Below, in pieces: positions 7,302 through 16,047 of a stretch of DNA of 64,000 bases; the first letter of the stretch is position 1; each line of letters starts with the position of its first letter. This DNA comes from JAEZBP01 sp963832725. GTDB taxonomy: Bacteria > Myxococcota_A > Polyangia > Polyangiales > Sandaracinaceae. The translations under genes and the position numbers were made by a program. A model generated the notes under the pieces. The model did not search any database. It saw only the letters and a list, made by a program, of their open reading frames with translations, and was not told the DNA's origin. The stretch is taken from contig CAWHVG010000007.1 of assembly GCA_963832725.1 (NCBI GenBank), forward strand, positions 186,001-250,000, given 5' to 3'.

Positions 7302-9770
7302 TCAGGGCACGACCGCGCCGATGAACGTCGCGATCGTGCTCGTGGTCGCGACGGCGAGCCCTGTGGCGCCCCAACGCACGATCTGCTTCGGAGACGAGAG
7401 GCTCGTGGTGTAGGGGATCGTGCGAACGGTGGTGAACGACGACAGGTCGCTGACCGCGACGCCCGTGCTGGTCGCGGTGAAGGCCCGGTGGATCTCGGTC
7501 GCGGCCGCAATCGGGCCCGTGACCACGAGCGTTCCGAGCACCGTCGGACCGCTCGGGTCCACCACCACACCGCGTTGGTCGAAGACGATGCCTCCGTCGT
7601 AGAGGAGGTCGGTCGAGTAATAGCCGGTGAAGATCCCGGGGTACGAGTCACCGTCGTGAATCCCACTCGCGTCGAGGGTCGCGGTGGTCAGGGCCGACCC
7701 GTAGTGGGCGCTCCCGTAGGCGAGCGTCGAGCTGGCCACCGTGATCCGAGTGATGCTCGGGTACGAGCTCAGCTGCGCGGGCCGCTGCTGTCCCTCGGTG
7801 AACATGGAGACCACGGCGGAGGAGCCCCCACCGCGCCGCTGCGCCAGCACCACGACAGATCCCGGATCGCCGGGCACGGCATCGACGCTGGTGGCGAAGA
7901 GAGGACCGGTGCTGCTGGTGCTCCCCAGCGTGAAGCTGCGGCACGACTGGCGGGTCGTGAGCGACACCATACGCACGACGTTCGCGCCCATGAGGCCGAC
8001 GTAGAGGCGTGAACCGTCGGCGGAGATGGTCATCGGTCCGGGATCGCTCCCCACGTCGACCGACCAGAGGACGCTCCGCGTCGCGCCGTCGATGGCCAGT
8101 ACGCGGTTCGGAAGCCAAGACGACGTCGAACGCATCGAGGCGTACACGATCGACCGCCCCCGATCTCCCGCGAGGCCGCCGACGGTGATGCCGCCCGGTA
8201 GGGGCACGTCCCCCGGCATCGACAGCGACGCGGCGGGATCGCAGGTGAAGTCGAGGTCGCACGCGTCACCCGCGCCGTCGCCGTCGCTGTCGGTCTGCAT
8301 CGGGTCGGCGACCGCGAAGCAGTCGTCCACCAGCCCGCAGACCCCGTCTCGGTCCGGGTCGTTCAGCGGATCGGCCGGACAACCGTCGATGGCGTCACAG
8401 ACGCCGTCCATGTCCTCGTCGGGGAGGCTCTCGTCGATCCTCCGGTCGCCGTCGTTGTCGACCCCGTCGCAATCCTCGACGTCGCACAGATCGCCGATCC
8501 CGTCGCCATCGATATCGCTTTGGTTGTAGTTCGTGTTCTCGGGGCAGTTGTCGACGTCACCGCAGATGTGGTCGTGATCGACGTCGTTGAGCGGGTCCAT
8601 CGGGCACGCGTCCACGCAGTCGTCGACGCCGTCGCCGTCGCTGTCGACGTTCGGACCGTCCGGGCACGTGTCCACGCAGTTGGCGATCCCATCCGAGTCC
8701 GTGTCGGGGAAGCCCTCGTCGATCATGCCGTCGCCGTCATTGTCGACACCATCGCAGGTCTCCGCATCGCACGCGTCGCCGATGCCGTCTCCGTCGGTGT
8801 CGACCTGACTCGGGTTGCTGACGTCGGGGCAATTGTCGTCGAGGCCACACCACGCATCGGCGTCGATGTCGCCACCTCTCCCGGCGCAGGGAGAGCCGGC
8901 AGGATCGGGCGGAGCCGGCGTGGGATCGCAGAGGTCTCCGACGCCGTCGAAGTCGCGGTCGAGCTGGTTGAGGTTGGAGACGTCGGGGCAGTTGTCGAAG
9001 TCGTCGCAGATCGTGTCGCCGTCGGTGTCGCCTCCGTGATCGTCGCAGACGTTGGGCGTCGGATCGCAGGCGTCACCGATTCCGTCCATGTCCGTGTCGC
9101 GCTGATCCGAGTTCGCGACGTCCGGGCAATTGTCGCCGCTCTGGCAGATGGCGTCGCCGTCCGCGTCGCCACCCCGATCGGCGCAAGGCGCGGGCGGGAG
9201 CGCCACGGGCGTGTCGTCGCAGGCGTCGCCGATCCCGTCGCCGTCCGAGTCGCGCTGCGCCGGGTTCGCGACGTCGGGGCAGTCGTCGAGCGCGTCGCAC
9301 ACGCCGTCGCCGTCCGTGTCGCCGCCATGATCGTCGCAGGGGTTCGGCGTGTCGTCGCAGACGTCGCCGATCCCGTCGCCGTCGGAGTCGCGCTGCGCGC
9401 TGTTGGGCACGTCCGGGCAGTTGTCTCGGACCTGACAGACGGCGTCGTGGTCGCTATCGCCTCCGAACCCGGCGCACGGTCCCGAGGCGCACGCATCGCC
9501 GACGCCGTCGCCGTCGGAATCGCGCTGATCGGGGTTCGGTGTCCGCGGACAGTTGTCCGATGCGTCCGCTACGCCATCGCTATCGGCGTCGGGCTCGTGG
9601 ACCGGACCTGCGTCGCGGTCGATGACCTGACCACCGTCGCGATCGACAACCTGACCACCGTCGGGATCGGGTGGCGTGGCGCTCGGCCCACCACACCCAC
9701 CGACGAGGCTCGACACCAAGGCGAGAAAGGGCCACGAGAGGCGCCACGCGAAAACACGGAGACCTTGCAT
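7302..9770 (-). CDS. Thrombospondin type-3 repeat lipoprotein with beta-propeller-like C-terminus
   Basis: An 822-residue exported protein. The N-terminus has a basic/hydrophobic signal and the lipobox VGGC (Cys near 26). A linker of VVDRDGGQ-type repeats leads to about a dozen calcium-binding thrombospondin type-3 repeats (DSDGDGVGDACD, DNCPDVANPAQRDSDGDG) to about residue 520. The last 280 residues contain short beta repeats (VLAIDGATRSVLWSVDVG, MTISADGSRLYVGL) that suggest a YVTN/WD-like propeller. The Asp-rich repeats need calcium and are typical of surface proteins in myxobacteria. The function is unknown; adhesion or surface structure is an inference. It is convergent with thioredoxin and divergent from the next lipoprotein. 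Confidence 0.88.
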   Translation of the reverse strand: MQGLRVFAWRLSWPFLALVSSLVGGCGGPSATPPDPDGGQVVDRDGGQVIDRDAGPVHEPDADSDGVADASDNCPRTPNPDQRDSDGDGVGDACASGPCAGFGGDSDHDAVCQVRDNCPDVPNSAQRDSDGDGIGDVCDDTPNPCDDHGGDTDGDGVCDALDDCPDVANPAQRDSDGDGIGDACDDTPVALPPAPCADRGGDADGDAICQSGDNCPDVANSDQRDTDMDGIGDACDPTPNVCDDHGGDTDGDTICDDFDNCPDVSNLNQLDRDFDGVGDLCDPTPAPPDPAGSPCAGRGGDIDADAWCGLDDNCPDVSNPSQVDTDGDGIGDACDAETCDGVDNDGDGMIDEGFPDTDSDGIANCVDTCPDGPNVDSDGDGVDDCVDACPMDPLNDVDHDHICGDVDNCPENTNYNQSDIDGDGIGDLCDVEDCDGVDNDGDRRIDESLPDEDMDGVCDAIDGCPADPLNDPDRDGVCGLVDDCFAVADPMQTDSDGDGAGDACDLDFTCDPAASLSMPGDVPLPGGITVGGLAGDRGRSIVYASMRSTSSWLPNRVLAIDGATRSVLWSVDVGSDPGPMTISADGSRLYVGLMGANVVRMVSLTTRQSCRSFTLGSTSSTGPLFATSVDAVPGDPGSVVVLAQRRGGGSSAVVSMFTEGQQRPAQLSSYPSITRITVASSTLAYGSAHYGSALTTATLDASGIHDGDSYPGIFTGYYSTDLLYDGGIVFDQRGVVVDPSGPTVLGTLVVTGPIAAATEIHRAFTATSTGVAVSDLSSFTTVRTIPYTTSLSSPKQIVRWGATGLAVATTSTIATFIGAVVP

Positions 9771-9969
9771 CCGCGCGAGTGTGTGGAAGCCGCATCACCC
9801 GCGCAAGCGCTCTCTTTCGGTCTCGGCATTCGAGCCGCGAAGAACCGCGCAGGGTGGACGCGGATGGCGCGGGCTGTTCGAAGGGGCTCGCCGGGTCAAG
9901 AGGACGCCAGCGAGCCTGGCAGGGGCGCTGCACGCCCTCCAACGGAGATTGCTGGCATCGGGAACGGCG

Positions 9970-11467
9970 ATGCATCAGGCTCTCTCGGTGCTGTGGTCCG
10001 GTGCGTTACGCGGGTTCACCGTCCTTTCCCTGATCCTTCTGATCGGATGCGGTGCGCGCACCGGCTTGGAGCTGGGTGACGAGCGCCACGCGGGCGGTCC
10101 GGACGCTGGGCCACCGCACGGGGCCGAGACCTGCGACGGCACCGACCAAGATCATGACGGAGTGATCGACGAGGGTCTGCCTCCGCTCACGTGTACGACC
10201 GGGACTTGCACCGAGGCGCGGCCGAGCTGCGTGGATGGCCGGCCGGCGACGTGCCCGGTTCTCGAGCCCACGGACGAGGTCTGCAACGATCTGGACGATG
10301 ACTGCGACGGGCGCGTCGACGAGGGGCTCGGCTTCGGTCCCGTCGGCGATCCCATCGTGGTGCGCGACGTCGACGACGGCACCACCGGAGATCCGGACTG
10401 CCAACACTGCCGGCGAGTGATCCGCGCGCAGCTGGCGACCATCGGAGGCCGGCTCCGCGCGATCTGGAACCTCGACTTCGGGGGCTTCATCACGGTGCCG
10501 AACACCTTCGTCCGGACGCTCGACGACGACGGTCACCCGGTCGAGCCATCGCGCCCGCTCTTGGAGGTGCCGACGACGAAGCTCGACGTGGCGCCCTCGC
10601 ACTCCGGGAGGAGCATCGCCGGGTTCTGCCAGCGTCACGAGGACATTCACGACTACGCGCGCTCGGTCTTCTTCGACGGCGACGCCCGCGTGGTGAGCGA
10701 CATCATGCTCCGCGCGCCGGCCGACGAGATTCTGTGAGGACGTGCCGCGGGTCGTGTGGACCGGGGAGCGGCACCTCTTCGCCCACGCGCGGCGCGGGCA
10801 GCTCCTCGACTTCGAGGTGGCGGATGGAGAGGGACGCTCGATCCGCAACACCGAGGTCATGATGGACGCCTTCCCGCTGAGCTCGTTCCCGTTCGACGGG
10901 ACGCGGGCCACCTTCGGAGCCGTGGCTGGCGTCGACGCCAACGGAGCAAGCCACGCTCTCCACCTGGTCGAGCTCGATGTCGCGGGGGTGGTCGCCGGGG
11001 ACGTGGTTACACCATGGCCGACCTCTGACGTGCAGTGGGGTCAGCTGGTGGAGATTCTCTCTTCGCCCTCGGGTCCCCTGGTGCTCGTCGCGGGGGCGTA
11101 TCCGCCCGCGTCGCCCATGCAGCCTTCGATGCCGGCAGGCATCGGGTTGCACCGCTTCGACCGGGCATCGCGCACCCTCGTCTTCGTCGCCCGGCTCCCT
11201 TTCGGTGAGCTCGTGATGGATCTCGCCGTGACCCGGCGTCTTCGCGATGAGCTGATCATCGCGGTGGAGGGCGGAGACCAGCTCGAGATCTTTCGCATCC
11301 GCGAGTCCGGCGAAATCCTCGATCAATGGATGCTCCCCGGGGGCGACGGGAATCGCTCCGGGTTCGAGCTCTACACGCACGGGCAGCGGATCTTCCTGAG
11401 CTACGTGCGTGAGCTGAGCTACGCGGACGAGACGGTCGAGGTGCAGCAGCTCGGCTGCACGCCCTGA
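9970..11467 (+). CDS. MopE-like lipoprotein, frameshifted (one gene read as 9970-10737 and 10742-11467)
   Basis: The first frame starts at ATG 9970 with a lipoprotein signal (lipobox LIGC) and carries two MopE-like Cys/Asp motifs (CDGTDQDHDGVIDEG and CNDLDDDCDGRVDEG). It stops at TGA 10735-10737. The second frame continues at once (from 10733) with beta-repeat sequence to 11467 but has no proper start or ribosome site. Removing one T from GATTCT at 10728-10733 joins them as ...ADEICEDVPRVVWTGERH..., giving a continuous protein of about 498 residues. The C-terminal part looks like a propeller or repeat domain. So this is one gene with a one-base insertion, either a sequencing error or recent damage. 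It is surface-exposed by inference. Confidence 0.75.
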
Positions 11468-11650
11468 GCGCCGGCGCGTCTACGCGAGCCGCCCGACGAG
11501 CCGCGCCGAGAACGCCCGACGCTGCCATGTACGCGTCCTCCGTGGGCTGAGCTGAGCTGCGCGGACGGAACGGCTCGAGCGCAGCAGCTCGGCCGCACGC
11601 CCCGAGCTCGGCGCGTCTACGGGTGCCGCCCGACGAGCGTCGCCAGGAGC
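11398..11650. repeat. Diverged tandem duplication of a convergent gene junction
   Basis: Sequence 11398-11510 (end of the lipoprotein gene and what follows) is repeated in diverged form at about 11532-11650. Shared blocks are GAGCTGAGCT, GCGGACG, GCAGCAGCTCGG, GGCGCGTCTACG and GCCGCCCGACGAGC. Copy 2 contains the true 3' end of the HAD gene; copy 1 carries a matching but non-coding remnant of that end. The spacing is about 135 bp. This explains the otherwise empty stretch 11468-11616. Confidence 0.7.
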
Positions 11651-12285
11651 GCGGCGTCGAGCTCGTCCAGCGAGCGGAGCACGCGGTCGGCGATGGCGAA
11701 GCGCGGATCGTCCCGGTCGCTCGCCGCGGGCACGGCGACGCAGGTGGTGCGGGCCGCCTTGGCCGCCAGCACGCCGTTGAGCGAGTCCTCGAGCACCAGG
11801 CAGGCGGTGGGCGCGACACCGAGCGCGTCGGCCGCGGTCAGGAAGACGGCCGGATGCGGCTTGCCGAAGCGCTCCTGCTCGGCCGAGACCACCACCTCGA
11901 AGCGCTCGCCCAGGCCAAGCCGCGCCAGCGTGGCGTCGATGAGGCGCGCGGGCGAGGACGAGGCGACGGCGAGGCGGAGGCCCGCGTCGCGGCAGCGCTC
12001 GACGGCTTCGGCGGCGCCCGGCATGGCGACGCCGTCTTCGCCCACCCGCTCGATCATGCGGTCCACGATCCGATTCGCGACGTCGTGAATGCCCGCGCCC
12101 TCCCACGGCATCTTCACGTGCCAGTGCGCGACCACCTCGTCGATGCGGAGGCCAGTGGTCGCCTCGCACATGGCCTCGGTCAGCTTCAGCCCGACCTCGC
12201 CGAAGACCTCCACCTCGGTCCGGCGCCAGAGCGGCTCGGAGTCGATGAGGAGCCCGTCCATGTCGAAGATGGTTGCGCGGATCAC
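11617..12285 (-). CDS. hxpB: HAD-family hexitol/2-deoxyglucose-6-phosphatase (YniC/HxpB-like)
   Basis: A 222-residue cytoplasmic phosphatase, starting at GTG 12285 (the frame is open further upstream but with no family match). Motif I is IFDMDGLLIDSEPLW, motif II ASSSP, motif III Lys in FGKPHP and motif IV LEDSLNG. The cap segment TGLRIDEVVAHWHVKMPWEG closely matches what I recall of E. coli YniC/HxpB, which dephosphorylates sugar and hexitol phosphates; the precise substrate here is inferred. It is convergent with the preceding lipoprotein gene; its 3' end is part of the local duplication. Confidence 0.85.
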   Translation of the reverse strand: MIRATIFDMDGLLIDSEPLWRRTEVEVFGEVGLKLTEAMCEATTGLRIDEVVAHWHVKMPWEGAGIHDVANRIVDRMIERVGEDGVAMPGAAEAVERCRDAGLRLAVASSSPARLIDATLARLGLGERFEVVVSAEQERFGKPHPAVFLTAADALGVAPTACLVLEDSLNGVLAAKAARTTCVAVPAASDRDDPRFAIADRVLRSLDELDAALLATLVGRHP

Positions 12286-12489
12286 GGCCGGAGGATGGAG
12301 CGAGGCCGCCTCGCCGTCGAACGCTCCGAGCAGAGCCTTTGGGCACTCCTGAGCGCGCCGGCGAGCGCTGCCGAATCCCGAGGGCACGCCAGAACGAAAG
12401 TGGCTGCAATCAAATTTCTTCCGGCGTTCCTGTCGCGCCGGGAGAGATCGAGGCCCGCGTCATGGACGCCATGCGCTCGGCAGCGCCGA

Positions 12490-13119
12490 TCATCGCCCCC
12501 CGGCCAGGGCCTCACGCGCCTCTTCGATGTTGTCGCGCATCGTCGACGCATCCGCGCCGTGCGCCAGCGCCTTCTCGTACCAGTCGAGCGCGTCCTGGTA
12601 GCGGCCGAGGAAGTAGCACGCGGCGCCGATCTGGGAGTACGCGGTGTCCCGATGATCGGGGTGCGCCTCGGCGATCGCCGTGTACGCGACGATGGCGTCT
12701 TCGTAGCGGCGGTCGAGCAGGAGCCCTGCCGCGTCATTGATCTTCTGAGCCACCGGGTGGCTGGTGTCCGCGACCGACAGGAACGCCTCCCGGAGCGCCT
12801 TCGCGTCCTCGACGCTCGCGGACTGCGGGACGGTCTTCTTCGAGAAGCCGAAGAACGCGGCCGCCGCTCCGAGCGCGCCGATGATGAAGAGACACGCCCC
12901 CGCCACGGCGGCGCCCGCCATGTTCTCGGCGCCCGTGGCCAGGTCGACGACGGCGAGCACGAAGAAGAGCGCAGCGGGGGCGGCGACCAAGAGGCCGAAG
13001 CAACCGAGGAGGATGCTCCGAGGACGCTTCCGCGGAGGGGCCTCGATGAACGACTCGACGTTGGTGTTCGGTGGATTCACGCCAGGAACGTACGCGGGAT
13101 TCGGTGTCGTGCCCCCCAA
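12490..13119 (-). CDS. TPR-containing membrane protein
   Basis: A 209-residue protein. A Pro-rich N-terminus is followed by two membrane helices (about 36-58, LLGCFGLLVAAPAALFFVLA, and 68-92) and a C-terminal domain with tetratricopeptide-like helices (RRYEDAIVAYTAIAEAHP; YFLGRYQDALDWYEKAL). The TTG at 13119 is the longest start; an internal GTG 15 codons later is also possible and neither has a strong ribosome site. TPR domains bind proteins, so a role as an inner-membrane adaptor is likely but unproven. It sits alone, next to a repeat array. Confidence 0.65.
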   Translation of the reverse strand: MGGTTPNPAYVPGVNPPNTNVESFIEAPPRKRPRSILLGCFGLLVAAPAALFFVLAVVDLATGAENMAGAAVAGACLFIIGALGAAAAFFGFSKKTVPQSASVEDAKALREAFLSVADTSHPVAQKINDAAGLLLDRRYEDAIVAYTAIAEAHPDHRDTAYSQIGAACYFLGRYQDALDWYEKALAHGADASTMRDNIEEAREALAGGR

Positions 13120-13201
13120 AACGAGAAGCGAAGACAGATTCGATTCACTCTATCCCTGCCGTGATGTTGCGCGTACGAGCGAGCTATCGCGTGCTGGGAC
13201 C

Positions 13202-13457
13202 GTACCGCGGATACGCTTTGCATCCGTTGCAAGGTGCATCGACGGGAGGCGGGGATGGCTTTGCAGCGGATGCAACGCGCTCCTCGGGTACCGCGGATAC
13301 GCTTTGCATCCGCTGCAAGGCGCATCGCGGGAGGCGGAGATGGCTTTGCAGCGGATGCAACGCGCTCCTCGGGTACCGCGGATACGCTTTGCATCCGCTG
13401 CAACGCGTATGCGGGGTATGCCCGAAGGGCTTTGCAGCGCGTGTAGTGCGCATCGCG
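13202..13457. repeat. 85-bp tandem array with alternating inverted 15-mers
   Basis: Units start at 13202 (86 bp), 13288 (85 bp) and 13373 (third, partial and diverged). Each begins GTACCGCGGATACGC. Inside each full unit TTGCATCCGCTGCAA and its reverse complement TTGCAGCGGATGCAA occur once each, so the 15-mer alternates in direction along the array and every unit can fold into a hairpin. This fills the gap 13120-13635, in which I see no gene; the stretch 13458-13635 shows nothing. Confidence 0.85.
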
Positions 13458-13635
13458 GTCCCGGGGACGGCCAATTCCGCGTTCGTCGGGCGCAGAGTCG
13501 GGGTCGCGGATCCCCTCTTCAGCCGGTGCGAGACGCGCAGCCCATGCCTCCCACGACCTGTGCGCGCCCTGCGACGCGCACCGAGCGGGTGGTGTGAGCC
13601 CTTCGCGGCCGGATCGGGGCACACGGACGGAGCGA

Positions 13636-14460
13636 TCAGCCGCCGATCGACTGGTCCGGCGCGTTCTGATCGTTCCGATCCTGGGTGTTGGGAGTGGCCA
13701 TGGCCACGCCGCCGGGCTGCTGCACGACGAGCATGCCGGTCTCGGTCTGCGCGTAGTACTCCACCTCCGGGTTGTTGCCGAGGTTGGCCAGCGCCCGCTG
13801 GAAGAGCTCATCGTGGACGGCCTCGGTCTCGCGGGCCGCGGTGAAGGCCTCGACCGCCGACGGCACGTCTTCCTCCACGGCGATGCGGATGTACTCGGGG
13901 TACGTCTCCTCGGCCTCCTCACGCTCACCGCGGATCGGGACCAGCAGGTTCTCCCGCGTACTGCCCACCCGAACGCGCTCGGGCTGCGGGTTCGGGACGC
14001 GCACGCCGAGCTCGCGCAGCGCGTTCTCCTGGTTGCGCCGGTGGATCCGCTCGGACACCGCCGCCGCCCGGAAGAGCTTGGCCACCTGGTGGTGGTCCTC
14101 CTGATCGGCGCGCCGCGCGAAGAGATCGTAGCGGTGCGCCGCGTTCGTCTCACCTTGGATGCCCGCGCGCAGGTTGCGGATGGTGCGCACGTGGCGCTGC
14201 GCCCGAGCGCGCTGCTGCCCCTGGGGTTGCTGTCCCTGGGCTTGCTGCCCCTGGGGTTGCTGTCCCTGGGGTTGCTGTCCCTGGGGTTGCTGTCCCTGGG
14301 GTTGCTGTCCCTGGGCTTGCTGTCCCTGGGCTTGCTGTCCCTGCTGGGCCTGGGCTCCCTGGCTCTGACCCTGCTGCTGCGGGGTCTGCTGGGCGGCGGC
14401 CGGCGCTGCCAGCGCGAGCGACAACGCCACACATCCCACCGTGCTCTTGATCGTGGACAT
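13636..14460 (-). CDS. Exported rubrerythrin-like (ferritin-like) protein with Gln-rich repeats
   Basis: A 274-residue protein starting at ATG 14460, with AAGGAG 7 bp upstream. A Sec signal peptide (cleavage near AAPAAAQQ) is followed by a low-complexity Gln/Gly/Pro region (QGQQAQGQQPQGQQ repeats, about 25-85). The rest is a four-helix ferritin-like domain: GETNAAHRY in helix A, SERIHRRN (ExxH) in helix B, YIRIAVEED in helix C and ETEAVHDELF (ExxH) in helix D, the carboxylate/His set of a diiron site as in rubrerythrin. No rubredoxin Cys4 domain is present. A role in peroxide or iron handling outside the cytoplasm is inferred. It is divergent from the SDR gene. Confidence 0.85.
   Translation of the reverse strand: MSTIKSTVGCVALSLALAAPAAAQQTPQQQGQSQGAQAQQGQQAQGQQAQGQQPQGQQPQGQQPQGQQPQGQQAQGQQPQGQQRARAQRHVRTIRNLRAGIQGETNAAHRYDLFARRADQEDHHQVAKLFRAAAVSERIHRRNQENALRELGVRVPNPQPERVRVGSTRENLLVPIRGEREEAEETYPEYIRIAVEEDVPSAVEAFTAARETEAVHDELFQRALANLGNNPEVEYYAQTETGMLVVQQPGGVAMATPNTQDRNDQNAPDQSIGG
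14212..14346. repeat. 15-bp tandem repeat inside the rubrerythrin-like gene
   Basis: About nine copies of CTGGGGTTGCTGTCC with G/C and T/C variants, in frame with the gene, encode the GQQ(P/A)Q repeats on the minus strand. The unit is a multiple of three, so copy-number changes would alter only the linker length. Confidence 0.9.
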
Positions 14461-14542
14461 TCGTTTGCTCCTTTTCGACCTCCAGAACGGCTGCAACCCA
14501 CGTGCCCTCCCGCCTGTCGTTCGGGTGCGCTATGTGAGAGCC

Positions 14543-15367
14543 ATGAGCTTTCGGGGAAGGGTCTCGGTCATCACCGGCGCGGCGTCGGGCATCGGGCGCG
14601 CGCTCGCGCTCGAGCTGGCCGACCGCGGCAGCGATCTGGCGCTCTGCGACGTGGACGAGGAAGGCCTCGCCGAGACGGTGCGCCGCGTCGAAGCGAAGGG
14701 GCGAAGGGTGAGCTCCCAGAAGGTGGACGTGGCCGATCGCCAGGCGGTCTACGCGTTCGCCGAGGCGTGCATCGAGGCGCACGGCAAGGTCGACGCCATC
14801 GTGAACAACGCCGGCGTGAGCGTGACCAGCACCGTCGCCGACCTCACCTACGACGACTTCGAGTGGATCGTCGGCATCAACTTCTGGGGCGTCGTCTACG
14901 GCACCAAGGCGTTCCTGCCGCATCTGATGTCGCGACGGGACGGCTGGATCGTCAACGTCTCCAGCGTCTTCGGCCTCGCCTCGTTCCCGAGCCAGTCCGC
15001 GTACAACGCGACCAAGTTCGCGGTCCGCGGCTTCACCGAGTCGCTCCGCCAGGAGCTCGAGGGCACCGGCGTGACCGCGTGCTGCGTTCACCCGGGCGGC
15101 ATCCGCACCAACATCGTCCGGAAGAGCCGCCTCCGCTCGGTCCACGATCGCGTCGTCGACAAAGAGACGATGGTCGAGGAGTTCGACCGCATGGCACGCA
15201 CCAGCCCCGAGCGCGCCGCGATCGTCATCGCCGACGGCATGGAGCGCAAAGCGCCGCGCATCCTCATCGGCGCCGACGCCCGGCTGATCGACGCCGTCCA
15301 GCGCGCCCTCCCGGTCGGCTACCCGGAGGTCTTCTCGCAGCTGTCCAAGCGCCTGCGCCGCGGCTGA
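14543..15367 (+). CDS. Short-chain dehydrogenase/reductase
   Basis: A 274-residue classical SDR starting at ATG 14543. It has the cofactor motif TGAASGIG (about 12-19), D at the end of beta-2 (CDVDEEG, favouring NAD), NNAG, the catalytic Ser in NVSSVFG and the YxxxK pair in YNATK. The C-terminal 60 residues (ERKAPRILIGADARLIDAVQ) are typical of SDRs that act on acyl or hydroxysteroid-type substrates. The substrate is not known. It is divergent from the rubrerythrin-like gene. Confidence 0.92.
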   Translation: MSFRGRVSVITGAASGIGRALALELADRGSDLALCDVDEEGLAETVRRVEAKGRRVSSQKVDVADRQAVYAFAEACIEAHGKVDAIVNNAGVSVTSTVADLTYDDFEWIVGINFWGVVYGTKAFLPHLMSRRDGWIVNVSSVFGLASFPSQSAYNATKFAVRGFTESLRQELEGTGVTACCVHPGGIRTNIVRKSRLRSVHDRVVDKETMVEEFDRMARTSPERAAIVIADGMERKAPRILIGADARLIDAVQRALPVGYPEVFSQLSKRLRRG

Positions 15368-15448
15368 GCTTCGAGGCTCGCCGGTCCGCCGTTTTCTGGG
15401 CCGCTTCGCGCGGCGCCGGTAGAAACGAGCGAGGCGGAGGTGTCGGCC

Positions 15449-15925
15449 ATGAGCGAAGGGAACGATCGTGCGGACGAGCGGCGCAGCGCGCGGCGGGTGC
15501 CGGTCCGGGTGGGCTGTCAGTGTGTCGGCGGGGACTTCGCGCTGCTCGGCGAGGAGATCCTGGATCTCTCGGCCGACGGGCTCTTGATCCGCACGGACGG
15601 CGGGACCATCGCGCTCGGCGAGACGGTGCTGGTGTCGTTCCGGCCTCCCGGGAGCCGCTTCTACATCGACGCCGAGGCGCGCGTGGCGCGGCTGGTCACG
15701 GGCACGCGGCCCGGCGCGCCGGCGGTGGGGCTCGAGCTCACGGAGGTGAACCCCTTCGACCGCGCGCTCCTGTCCGGTGTCCTCGAGCGTCACCGCGCGC
15801 GCCCTGCCAAGAAGCCACGCGCGACGGTCCGCTACGTCGGGCGCCGGAGCGTCGCCACCCGCCCCACGGTGAGCGTGACGCCGATCGCGCGCGTCGTGCT
15901 CGAGCAGGTGCGCGTGGTCGATTGA
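15449..15925 (+). CDS. PilZ-domain protein
   Basis: A 158-residue protein starting at ATG 15449, with GGAGG 8 bp upstream (GTG 15440 overlaps that site). The PilZ signature is complete: RRSARRVPVR (RxxxR) near the N-terminus and DLSADG (D/NxSxxG) about 35 residues later, so it should bind cyclic di-GMP. The C-terminal 50 residues are basic and not recognised. PilZ proteins relay c-di-GMP to motility, secretion or gene expression; the target here is unknown. Confidence 0.88.
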   Translation: MSEGNDRADERRSARRVPVRVGCQCVGGDFALLGEEILDLSADGLLIRTDGGTIALGETVLVSFRPPGSRFYIDAEARVARLVTGTRPGAPAVGLELTEVNPFDRALLSGVLERHRARPAKKPRATVRYVGRRSVATRPTVSVTPIARVVLEQVRVVD

Positions 15926-16047
15926 GCCGAGCGTGTCCCGGCCGTCGCGTCCACGGCGCCACGAGTGTGGGAGCCGTGCGCGGCGAGGCGGGGCGCGGCC
16001 GGTGAGGCACCCGACGGAGCCGCGTTTGCACGGACGTCGAGCATGGT

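Noticed and set aside
9771..9969. Upstream extension of the MopE-like lipoprotein to 9676
   Set aside because: It would place about 98 residues without coding character before a clear lipoprotein signal at ATG 9970.
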